Assembly: GCA_034620365.1 (NCBI GenBank)
Contig: JAQGEQ010000263.1
Span: 868,001-932,000, forward strand
Length of the DNA: 64,000 bases
From: Pegea sp. RAD2-039
Lineage: Eukaryota; Chordata; Thaliacea; Salpida; Salpidae
Direction: 5' to 3'
Shown here one piece after another: positions 53,195 to 64,000 of the stretch; position 1 is the stretch's first letter, and each line of letters begins with the position of its first letter. Position numbers and translations under genes: made by a program. The notes below the pieces were generated by a model. The model ran no database searches and had not been told where the DNA came from. It was given only the letters and a program-made list of their open reading frames with translations.

Positions 53195-54738
53195 AGTTTT
53201 AAACCTTGTAAAATATTTAAAGTTTATAAGGATTAAAATATTCTAGATATTATTTAAATAAAGCCAAATAATATTTTCTTATCAGATTTTTTAACAGATA
53301 ATCTTTTGTTAAAATAAAATTCGATTTCGCTGGGCTTGTCTCGAACGAAGTGTTCTAGATGACTTATAATAAACTTTTATTGGAATTTAAGTTAAACAAT
53401 TTTCATATTGAAAAATATAAGCTTTATGCATTGTAAACACAAAATAATAATATTATCGAATTATAGTTTTATTTATATTTTGGAAGATTTCTTAGTTTTA
53501 TTATTAGAAATTTTCTTTCTAATACCCACTGACAAAATATTTTATAATTTCTTAACTTATAGGTCATTCCTGTCGAGTACTTTTAAATATTTAATTATAA
53601 CAATTGTTATAAGATCTAGTTAGAAAATTTAGCTACAGATTATTTTTGTCGTTACAGAACCGGCTAAAAATGGATTTTAAATTACAGCTGGCAAGTCTCA
53701 TCAGCTTGAGGTATTTCTTGGCTCTTAGCACTTTAAGTTTTAAATTTTGATACCTGATGAATAATAACATTAGAAATACAACTTCTTATAATTTCTGGTT
53801 TCCGGTTAAAACTTTTCACTATAAATTATATAAGGATTAGGTTTAATTGTTTGATATTTTCTTGTGAAATTCATATAAGTAGTACCTGAAGATTAGGATT
53901 ACATTTCATAATTTTAATGAAATTTTAACATTTTGGGAAACGTGTTTCGAATTATCGTTAACTAGTAAAAAAGCGCTGCTAAAGATTCAGAAAAAGTTGG
54001 TTCCATTTACAGCTAACATTTTTTGAATTTTTGCTGTTTTATGATATTATCAGAATCATTTAAACTTTTAAACTAGATAATTATATTTTCTAGATATTTA
54101 TAAAAGCTTAAAAAGCAGTTAAATTATGATACATTGCATCAAATAAAAGTTTGAACTTTCTTTTTATATTGACAAAAAAACAAATAAGTTTTGCTTTGAG
54201 TATTTCTTTTGTAATTTTCAATAGTTGCTTCATTGTGGTTTTTGTTTTGTTAAAAAATTACTATTTGAGTTTAAACTTTCTGTTAGTGGCAAAATTTAAG
54301 TAATTTTCTTAAAACTTTGTGAAAGTCAAAAATTATAAAACATACTGTGATAGTGTACTATTTGTTAAAAAGAATAGTACGTGGCTCGTAGCTACTTCAC
54401 TTTTATATGCTACATTTGAACATTAATCAATTTGATATGTTCTGTTTTACTCACAAAATGGTATTATTAAGCTTTAAAGTAAGGTTATTTTTATCAAAAA
54501 TTCTTGTTCTTGTAACTTTTTGTTGTTGTCATCGACGTAACTTTACAATTGAAAAATATTTTAACAAATTACAAAAGCAAAACAATTTTTAAACTTAGAT
54601 ATGATTTCTTTATTGTTTAAAATTTGGTAGGAGAAAAAATAGAGAGTTTTCTGAACAAAAAAGTTAAACAATTTGTAATAAATTCCATTTAAATTTTAAA
54701 GATCACACGTAAATACAGTTCAATTGCAAAAAAATCTC
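53195..54738. other. Spacer between right arm and carbonic anhydrase
   Basis: AT-rich, no supported gene. Open frames of 61-71 codons at 53,408 and 54,407 are hydrophobic and lack context. AATAAA on the minus strand at 54,609-54,614 may be the poly(A) signal of the carbonic anhydrase gene. Confidence 0.5.
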
Positions 54739-56151
54739 TCAAATCATAATTAGAATTAAACAAGCAAGAATAAGAAGAATATTTGATTGAAATTTGTTGC
54801 TGCTTGAAAAGTTTTGATAAAGTTTTCTTCCATTCATCGGTTGAATTGGCCGAAAGTTACTTATAAAAGTTTCATTGACTTGACTCCTTAAAATATCAGC
54901 CTAAAAGTATACAAATATTAATCTTTGATTTGCATCGCCAGTTTTTATCTGTAATTTATCCAAATACTAACCTTCAAACTAGATATTTGAACGGTTTTAT
55001 TAAATACAGTCCAAGTAACTACCTCACTGCATGGTGGGGTAGTTAACGACCCACTAAAATACAAATGTACATTTACTTAGATTACTAAAAGATATATTTA
55101 CTATTTCAAACTATTTACTTGTATCGGTAATAATCACTTAAGTTCTCCGGTAATAGATCACTTATAGGGAAATTCTCCACTTGGATTTCAACATTAGTAT
55201 TCAATTGTGTAACTAGTTTCATAGCATCTATTATAGGTTCCATGTAAGAAGTGGAAGCGTTTTGAACTTTCTGAGGTAAATAAGAAATAACCAATAAAAC
55301 ATTTGATAAACATCACTGGAAAACCACAAACTAACATCAATAAAAACTCCAAGTACTGCTAGGCCATCTGAATGTTTTAGAGCTTCAGAAATATTTTCGT
55401 ATTTGTTGTTGACATGTACAATATGCAGTTCACCAAAATACTGTTTTCCATCAACTGTATGTTCTGACCCTGTAGTGTTCCCCCAGTGAAAATGAAATTG
55501 AGCGACCTGTAATAACGTGATAGATAAAGTTCAAATGATTTAAAGCGAATGATTCAAATACTAGCAAATTAACGACAAATTTTATAAAGTTTTTAACAAC
55601 CTTAAAAGCGCCTGGTAAGCCAGCAACGTTTTCTTTCAGAGTGTATCCACCTTCAACCGCTACTTTTACTATGAAGTAAAATAAAAAAAGTTGTTAAAGT
55701 ATTACAAAAATGAGTTTCATTGACCGATAGAAAGGTTGAAGTTACCTGCATGCCCATTGTTACTTAATTCCATATTTTCTGGAGCAGTAAAAGCTTTTTT
55801 ATCAAAGTCACCCAGAGATTTGCTGATTGCATCTTTGGGTTTAATGTCAATAGGAGATTGTTTATTTCCACCACATTGTTTATATGAATCTTTCCAATAC
55901 TCTGCACCTTTATAAGATTAATATTAAATTAGTGATGATGAGTTTTGGTTCTAAAGTCAATTCTGTATTTACCCGTTGGTCCATCGTAGGTCCAGTCGGC
56001 GCCTACAAAAGGATGAAAAGTTTGTTTTTAAAAAAGTTTAGACTGAAGTTTTTTTAATGATCGATTATTTTTTAAACAAAAAAATAAGAAACTTACCGAC
56101 AACGTAGGAGAGATAAAGTGATAAAGCGAAAAAAAGAAAAAGAAATTTCAT
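54739..56151 (-). CDS. Alpha-carbonic anhydrase, secreted or GPI-anchored
   Basis: Zinc enzyme for reversible CO2 hydration. Minus-strand exons: 56,151-56,097, 56,002-55,973, 55,907-55,746, 55,668-55,601, 55,506-55,336, 55,270-55,119, 55,053-54,972 and 54,900-54,739; phases agree, 293 residues. The N-terminal signal peptide [16 protein letters not shown] is followed by [10 protein letters not shown], then KQSPIDIKP. All three zinc histidines are present: FHFHWG (about 110 and 112) and ELHIVH (about 133), with the Glu of that motif. GSEHTVDG and GSLTTPPC (gatekeeper Thr about 217) are also kept, so it should be active. The C-terminus is a short polar stretch and then the hydrophobic [14 protein letters not shown] directly at the stop, as in GPI-anchored relatives such as CA4 and CA15. 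Extracellular surface location is inferred. Confidence 0.95.
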
Positions 56152-58370
56152 ACTAGACTTCACCTAATTCTGTGAATATTTTAAATAGAAATACATAATT
56201 AAAATTTGAAAGTCAGTAAAATGCAAATTGTAAAAACCGAAGTTATATTCGTCTGCTCTATATACGAAGAACTTATCAGAATAAATGAAAGTTGTTCTTT
56301 CTCATGACTTACACTCAACCTTAAAAAAATATTATGCAAACTACAAAAAGTAAGCTGTTTTATATAATTAAAATTAAAATGTCGTAAACTACAAACAAAT
56401 TATAATGATCATGTCTTCATGAACAATTTCTTAGATTATTTTGAATCATGTTATGAATACAACAAACTTTTTTTATTTGCTTTTTACATGACTTATTTAA
56501 TCGCTTATCGATGTATGAGTCAATCGGCAACTACACCACGGTATGCTGTTCTAATCATTTCTTAGATAAAAGTTTAAATAAGCTATTTAAATCACTTGCT
56601 TACAAAATTTTGAAGAAAAACTAAAACTCTTTTCAGCTATTGTAATTTAAAAAATTTCAACTTAAGTATCGACTAACAAAAAATTTTTAATTTTAATTTA
56701 CCAAGAATATAATATTAAGTAAGAGACAATTGAAAAGTTATAATCTTAATCAGACATTTAAAAGGCAAATCTTTTAAACATCTTTTTTCTTTTTTTCTTT
56801 TTTTTTATTATAAATTTAACTTAAGGAAGTAAAACTAGTCTTTAGGGGGCGCCCTTTTTATATAGCACAATTTAACTGAAATCGAAATTAAAGAGATGAA
56901 AATATAACTAATGTTATTTTATGAATTAAATAATTAAGTTTTGACATTTATTTTAGCTGAAAAGTTTATTACAATTTGTAAGCGTACAATTCTTTAAACA
57001 TTTTGTAAATATAATTGCAATTGCTTAAATTATTCTTTAAAATTGCTATATATTCATATTTTCAATTCCTAAAAAGAAATTACATTAGTTTAAGCTTTTT
57101 GGTGCAAAATAAAATATCTAAATAAGGTCATAAGCCCATCAACATTTGTACTAAACTTGTTTACGTTTAGATATCTATCTTCTTATAACTATTTAATAAA
57201 ATCTTATCTATTCAGAACAAAAGGTATACTAGTATTTTGTTTATGTATTTTTCTTTTATGCTAACATATACTTTTCATTAAAATAATAATAAAATAAATT
57301 GATGCATATATCGCCACAGAAAAATTTTACTTCAACTTAAAAAAAGTCATTTATAAATTATGTGCAATAACCTGTACTACAAGAATACAATAAAACTAGA
57401 TAAGCAAGTTTTTAAATCTCAATAACTCAGAGCTCTTCTAAAAGAAACTTAACATTTTTATAATAAAGTAGATAAGACAAAAAGTTATTAAGTAAAATTA
57501 GGTTTCGAACAGAACAATAAATTTACGTAATTTGAATTGTGTAAGCATATAGATGATAAAACCACAAAAATTGGAAAATGTTAAAAAATATGAAAATAAA
57601 CTTTATCTATTATGAAATAAAAATTTTATAAGGCAGAAATTTATATGTTTTTAACTTAAATATTTAGTGCTATGAAAATCAAGTTTACTGCTGCAGGCAT
57701 CATCTAATCTACGAGAAAACTTAAATACTTAAAAATCTGCTTGAATCATGAAAATAATTTTTATTTATACTTGGCATGTTTGTTCGTTGTGTTTCTATAA
57801 AGATATGTTTGATAATAAGTTTAAAATGACTTAGGATATAAAAGGTTTATTTTCAAAACAACTAAAATGTTTTTATTTTATTTAACTAGTAACAAGCTAT
57901 TTATCTTGGTTTTGTAATTTGTTTTTCTTAGGCACTACAAATATGTTTTATTGTGTATTTGAACTATTTACTTTTCAAATACTTTCTCTACTAACATCGA
58001 CTTAGTTTTTTTAATGGTTAGAAATATAAACATCAAAAGATAAAAAATGTGTTTACAGTCTAGAGTTGAATCAGTTTAATTACCATTATTAGCTTACAAC
58101 TTCAATCGTTTAAACAGTCATTATAAGTTTAAATTATTGAGTATAATGTCAAGCATTGTTCATGATCTGACAAGCTAGTTATGGCAAACTAATCAAACCA
58201 TAATTACTTCTTTAAGTCGCCACAACTCATTGAATTCAGTTCATTTGTCAATTTGCCTACTTTTAGGAAAAGGAAAAGTACGATTAAAAAAGAAAGTTAA
58301 TTGGTATTGCTGTAAAATGACGTCTTGAACTTTATTACTTCTCACGGCTTCTAGATGCCAACTAACCATA
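56152..58370. other. AT-rich upstream region of the carbonic anhydrase gene
   Basis: No reading frame of note. A TATA-like string on the minus strand (tatata in ctctatatacgaag, near 56,260) lies about 110 bp upstream of the ATG and may belong to the promoter. Confidence 0.4.
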
Positions 58371-58377
58371 ATCAAAC

Positions 58378-58480
58378 TAGATTGATTTTTTTTATTTATT
58401 ACAATAAAGGAGAATGTCTGAAAAGAGTACCTCTTGCAAACACACAATCTCGCAAGTAATATTATTTATAATACTGATTA
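58378..58480 (-). mobile_element. 3' tail of the CR1/L2-like LINE, older copy
   Basis: The reverse complement follows the tails at 13.2 kb and 39.5 kb (gtgtgtttgcaagaggta, cttttcagacattctcc and the aataaataaa end), with more differences than those two show from each other. Only the tail is present. Confidence 0.7.
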
Positions 58481-61400
58481 AGATATAGATATATGACAAA
58501 AAATATTCAATATTATTAGGTAATCAATTGTCAAGTTATCAATAGAAAAATCACTAAGGTCACGACAAATGATAAAAAAATATCTGTTTTGTTTTGAATA
58601 AGCCTAACAGTGAATTTTAGACTAAAACTAATCATATTTCTATTCAACCTGCAGAAGAATGAATGTAGAATTATAAAGTTATAAGACAATGAATACGTTT
58701 AAAAATAATAACTATAATTAGAAATCTTGGGTTGAACTGCTTTGTTTCTGAAACACAATCCAAACTAAAATAAAACTTTTTTTAATTGAAACCTTACAAT
58801 AAGCCTGTTATACTTAAGTAAATTCATGCTTTGCTTCAGCTGAAGCAGGAAATTTTACGATTAATACAATCCAATCATAGAAACAACTTCATACAAAATC
58901 ACCAAAGTAATGACCAAGCAAGTAAATACAAAAGCCACTAGAAAAAATAAACTTAAGAAACATGTTTAGCTAGTACTACAGTTGTTGTAGTAGAAACCAA
59001 AGTTTAATTTAAAGCTATAAAGATAGAAGACATTACACCAAGTGCTTATTATTCAACTCATTGCTGTTTCGAAATATCAACGATTTGATAGTAGTTTAAC
59101 TTTAGACTTATACTGCAGAGAAGTAGGCAACCAAAACATTAAATTGTTGATTAAAGATTTTATTTTATGTTTCAACTTAAAAGAACTTTCAAATATCCTT
59201 AAACTTTCAATAACTATTTATGACTTCAAATGAAAATAGTTCAAATATTTTGAAATTGAATTATGATTTCTGATAAGCTTAACATTAAATCAAATTATTA
59301 AAAGTTTCCAAGCTTCTGTAGATCATAAAAAGATAAGGAAAGCTTATCTTATAAATATTTTTACAATATCGGTAAAGACATCATCTCATATTATTTAAAC
59401 AAAATTGTTTTTAAAGTAATATAAGTTTAAATTCCATGAACTCAGCATAAATTAAAGCGAAGCCTAATAAAAATACTTGCAACACATGATTTAAAATCTC
59501 CTAATTATGAGCATTAATAGGAAATTTGATATAATCTTTGATAGATCTTGGTGCGATGAATACTATCTGATAAAACTACATCTTCTATTTGATTATTTAG
59601 TGCGAGTATCTTTGGTTTTTATATTAAGGAACTTAGTTGAAACTTTGCGTAAATATTAAAAGTTACAAAAAGTTGGTTTGGTCAAATTAGCCTGTCTTAT
59701 AAGCTTATCGGTCAAATAAGATTGAATTCATAAGAAGATTGCATTTTAAAAAGATCTTTTATTCGGTAGTCGAACTTGAAAGATGTATTTACTTGTAGTA
59801 GCAAATTGAGTAAGTTAATATTTTTTAAAATTTTGAAGAATGAATGAAAAACAATAAATCTTGAAACTAGTCAACCTTGATAAATAGACATCTTCTTGAT
59901 AAATACCTGGTAATTTAAAAGTTCCAAAATCTATTTCATACTAAACAGTTTTATTTTTAACTGTAAAAATTAACTATTCACAAATATATATCTTTTCTTA
60001 TCTCCAAAAAATATCTGCTGTAAATAAATATTCAGTTATGAACTTTATAACTCATGTAGCAAATTTCAGGCAAATGAATTTTGTTTTCTTCAACTATCTA
60101 CTTTGCATAACATTTTAACCTTCAAAAGTTGAAGTCAATAGCTATATCTACTAGATAAAACTTAATTATAGAATGTAAATTACTAACATACAAATGACTT
60201 CTATTATTTATTGTTATTGTTTCTGTGTTTTGGTGTGTTGCTATAGTTTGTAACCATAAAACAAATGTTAATAATACATGTTAAATATTATTTATTGGTT
60301 GTTTACTGTATTAGAAATAGAAAGCCTTCATAAGAGTATAAAAGTTTCTATTTTAAGACCAATTTCAATTGACTTCATCGCTTTAGTCAAAATAAAAGTC
60401 AGACAATCACGTTTACTATTTTACTTTAGTTTTTGAAGTAGTATGCGACTTTTCGCATGGATGTAATTCTATTAAACTTTTTTTAGTTTTTACAAAAACA
60501 ACTCACAAAATTATAACTTTCGATAAGAAGTTAACAAAATTTCAAAAATTATGAAAAATCAATTCATTAACATTATTTAACATTCCTGAAAAAATTTGTA
60601 GAAAAACAAAGAACAGTTTTTTGAAATTTAATAAATCTGTAAGCAAAGTTTAGACCCTGGTTAAAAATCGATTTAGTAAATTGTCGGACAGATTTTCAAG
60701 TTACTGATAAAAAACTTCTAAAGTTCAACTTTGTTGTCTTGAATTCTTCAGCTAAGTTTTTAACTTGGTAAAGTCAGATGAAATCTGAACAAGATTTTAA
60801 TCAGAAATAATATCATATTAAATTCTAGTTGTTGTCCTATATATATTTTATTTCAAATTTATTAAAATATTAAAATTTAATCAAAAAAAATCATCAAAGA
60901 CTTATTTTAACATCTATAAGTATTATCCAACAAAAATTAATTAAAACCTTGAATTTTCAAACAAAGTATTTTTCAAAAGTTTGAACTTTCTTTGTGCTGA
61001 CCTAAATTCAAGCACAAGAAGGATTTTGTTATAATCTTACTTGGCATAAGTTAAGTGTCAAATAATTTCATAAAATGATTTATTTCTGTTTACTGTTTTA
61101 GTTTACTTTTTAGTAGCTGTTTTTTTACTGAGTTATAAATGATCTCAAACAATTAAATTTTTCAAAATAATTGTTTGCTTAAATCTTTAAGAAATTTCTC
61201 TTTTAGCCTATTAAAATGTTGTGGTTAGTTTTTGAAAGATTTTTATTAATACGAGTAGTTTATTTTATTAAAAATAAATAACCCAAATATTTCTCTTTCA
61301 CTGCTTACTTTTAAGGAATTTTAGAGCCATGCTTTGTAATTCAATCTCGAATAATCTTTAGATTTATAAATGAAGAATGTAAATAAGTTTGAAAAACATT

Positions 61401-63612
61401 TTTGATTAATTTTAAAGAACATTTAACCTGGATTTTCCAACAATTAAAATACCAAAATAGAATAGAAGACAGTATTAAAGATAAGTTTTTTAAAGAAAAC
61501 AAAATAATTTTAATTCAAATTAATGATCAATTAAATGTAAGCCCAAAACATGAATGATTTTAAAATTATTCAATTTGTCTGCTAAATACGAGCAATAAAT
61601 TAAATATCTCATAATATATTTTTAGTTTATACAAAACTTTTTTTAAGTTGATCACCCAAACAGTAGTAGTCGTCCACAATTTCAATCAAAAAATTTGTGC
61701 CATAAATTGACAATTTTGAGATGAAGCAAAAATAACCATCTTTATTTGTTGAGTATATTAATTCTTAAGTATTAAATAGTCTGAACTATTTATCTTTTTT
61801 AACGCATGTATGCAGATAACAAATTATACAGCTCTTATAAAAAACACAAAGTAATTGGACAACGAACAGAAGATGAAAAGATCTTAAGTACTAAATTTTA
61901 AGATAGAAATGTAGAAAAAATAGTAACACTGCAGAGGTAAATATAAGTTAAAAATCGAAAACAAAATAAGATAAAATGAAATGCAAAATAAAGATACTGG
62001 CAGCACTCATGCGTTGACAAAGTTTTTAAATCATATTTTTAAACAAAATCTTAAATGAGTTAATAGATTCTGATGTAGTGCTGGAATCAGAAAGAGAATT
62101 CGAAACTGTGTTCACCTAATTGAAAAGCTAATCTACTGACTGTTATTAGAGTTGTTAAGTAGATTGATTTTTACTTAATTTAATTAACAAATTATCTCTT
62201 TAATAAACTCGTTTGTAGTATTTAATGTAGTAATTTCTTCATAGTCAAACCAATAATTGACTTTTTTTTTAAATTTACTCTAGTTAATTGATGATGCATT
62301 CTATAATCACAATTTATTTATAATCATTAGTTTGAATTTTAGTATTTCTGTTATTATTTGCAGTTGTAAAGTAACTACAAAAATTGACATCTTAAATGAA
62401 CTCTTATGAAATGAATGAAACAAATACTACAACAGCATAAAACGCTTACTATGAGTAGAAACAGTTTCAAAATTCGGATTAAATTCTTCGACCTATGTAG
62501 AGATTAAAAAAGACGATTGTTGGTCGATCCAACTGTCCTTTTTATTTCAAGACTTTAATTACTAAAATTGTAACTTTATCTTTTAATTGATAAAGATTTT
62601 GCCAAATACTTTTACTTAAGCTGCCATCGATTTGCAAGAAGAAAAAGGAATATTACATCATACTGAGTAGAGCTATGTAATTAATGGTTTGATATTATTA
62701 TGTTATATTTCCTGTACGAGACTATTTATACGCAAGCAATCAAACAACTACGTTATCTTGGTTTAAATAAAATCAATTATTTACTTTTCAATTGTTTTAT
62801 ATACTTTTGAACATATGTCACCCACCCAAAAATAATTTGTTTCATAAATTATTTGTCAAATTAATCATTTTTACAGCACTATAAGCTTGAACTTGATTGA
62901 ACGAAATATATACTTAACAGTTGGGTTTTACATTACAACATGAAATAAAAAACTAATTATTTTTGGAAAGCTTTCAAAAATGTTTGACTGAATAATTTTT
63001 TTTAAAAAGCCGTGTGCACAAAATTTCAGAAAACTTAAAATTAAATATATTTTGGAGTTATTTAAAAATTTTAATGTTCATAAAGTTTACTTAATACTTA
63101 GATAAATCTTCTGAAAAATTTATAATAAAATATAATTTTATTAAATTAATAAAAAGTGTCAAAAAATATTTTGTAAAGAAAACTGTTTTACTATCTTTTT
63201 GCAAAACTTTTTATTTTCACTTTGTTTTCTCTAATAAACAAATTAAAACATTTGGAAATATTTATTAATGCGAAGAATCAACAATCTGTTTTAAAACTTT
63301 TTTTTAATATTTTCCAATATTTAAGGTAATTAACTTTCTAAAGACTAATTTTCATGTATAAATGTGAAATCAATCATGAATTTTTTACCCACATCGATCT
63401 TCTATTTAAGTCATGAAAGCTTTTTTAAATTACTGGATAAAAATTTGAAACTTTGTACAGCAATAATGACAGCTAGTGGTTAGTTTTATTTTCTTGAAAC
63501 CAAACTCTATTAAAGTCTGAAAAAGATTTACCCAAAAGAATAACTCTGTGAAGATTAAATCACACAAAAACTTTACACTAACATTTTGTCTTCGATTTAA
63601 AATGTAGCTTGT
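58481..63612. other. AT-rich gene desert
   Basis: Nothing beyond a 63-codon frame at 59,042-59,233 without context. No repeat array, RNA gene or domain was recognised. Confidence 0.5.
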
Positions 63613-64000
63613 TTATATTTCTATCGGTTTCAAAACTGGTTTACGAATATGTCGCATAGAAGAGCCATTTTCTGTCGGCTTGAATGGAGCTAGGGCACCA
63701 TAAGGTTTAGGTAAAGGTAATTTTCCTTCATCAGGTATATAAGCATTAGGGCGAGGGGCGGCTGTTGTTGTAGTCCCGTCTTCTAGTTCATAGCCTTCAA
63801 AAACCTCTATTTCACTTTCGTTATTTTTGGATTTTTGTAAAATTTTTCTTTTGATGTACTTGTTCCATTCTTCTAGAGTTTCGTCATTAGGTGGTTCACC
63901 CTAATCAAACATAAAAATTAGAATAATTTGAACAAATTCGAAACAAAGTTACTTGTTGTAAATTGATATACGATTGTGAGACCATAGATTCCATATTCTT
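63613..64000 (-). CDS. C-terminal exons of an unidentified conserved gene
   Basis: Two minus-strand exons, joined in phase 0: one entering from the right edge to 63,953 and the last from 63,900 to the TAA at 63,613-63,615. The upstream exon encodes SMVSQSYINLQQ. The last encodes ETLEEWNKYIKRK, an acidic linker, a Pro-rich part (AAPRPNAYIPDEGKLPLPKP) and the compact end PYGALAPFKPTENG, SSMRHIRKPVLKPIEI. The spacing of Pro, Tyr and basic residues looks constrained rather than random, so it is probably a conserved intracellular protein. I could not name it, and most of the gene is outside the window. Confidence 0.7.

Overview
The window looks like nuclear DNA of an invertebrate animal, most likely a tunicate. 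It is strongly AT-rich, has intron-dense genes with mostly short GT-AG introns, long stretches without genes, and degraded LINE and DNA-transposon copies. The best pointer to a chordate is a classical cadherin with five EC repeats that runs straight into its transmembrane helix, with no laminin-G/EGF block. Non-chordate classical cadherins usually carry that block. The tunicate placement is an inference; no ribosomal or mitochondrial marker is present.

Layout, left to right. 1-7.7 kb: a tandem family of an unrecognised lysine/serine-rich nuclear-type protein (one damaged copy at the left edge, one intact three-exon gene at 4.4-6.4 kb), with a large inverted repeat around its second exon and a reversed LINE fragment in the loop. 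7.76-11.8 kb (minus strand): poly(ADP-ribose) glycohydrolase (PARG), twelve exons readable, with a 1.4 kb minisatellite of 24-bp units in one intron and a CR1/L2-like LINE just upstream. 13.3-20.9 kb: AT-rich, no gene seen. 20.9-25.7 kb (+): classical cadherin, 16 exons, 716 residues. 27.5-28.2 kb: a fresh 310-bp tandem duplication. 32.7-35.0 kb (+): MEPCE/Bin3-type RNA 5'-phosphate methyltransferase (7SK capping enzyme), 7 exons. 40.0-46.7 kb (+): complete P5B-type ATPase (ATP13A2-5 family), 23 exons, 1,233 residues. 54.7-56.2 kb (minus): secreted/GPI-type alpha-carbonic anhydrase, 8 exons, 293 residues. 63.6 kb to the edge (minus): last two exons of an unidentified conserved gene.

The most striking structure is a very large inverted duplication. 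The stretch 34.91-39.46 kb returns in reverse at 44.98-53.19 kb and flanks the first 16 exons of the ATP13A gene. Both arms carry the same convergent junction, MEPCE 3' end facing ATP13A 3' end. The left arm therefore holds a broken ATP13A 3' fragment beside the complete MEPCE, and the right arm holds a broken MEPCE 3' fragment beside the complete ATP13A. The arms differ by a 1.37 kb loss on the left and by about 2.3 kb present only on the right, which includes most of a Tigger/pogo-type transposon. Either a real segmental inversion-duplication or a join of two haplotypes could produce this.

The named genes do not form a pathway. They are ordinary animal genes: ADP-ribose turnover, cell adhesion, RNA-polymerase-II regulation through 7SK, lysosomal/endosomal cation or polyamine transport, and CO2 hydration. 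Exon boundaries given here were read by eye from reading frame, splice signals and family similarity.
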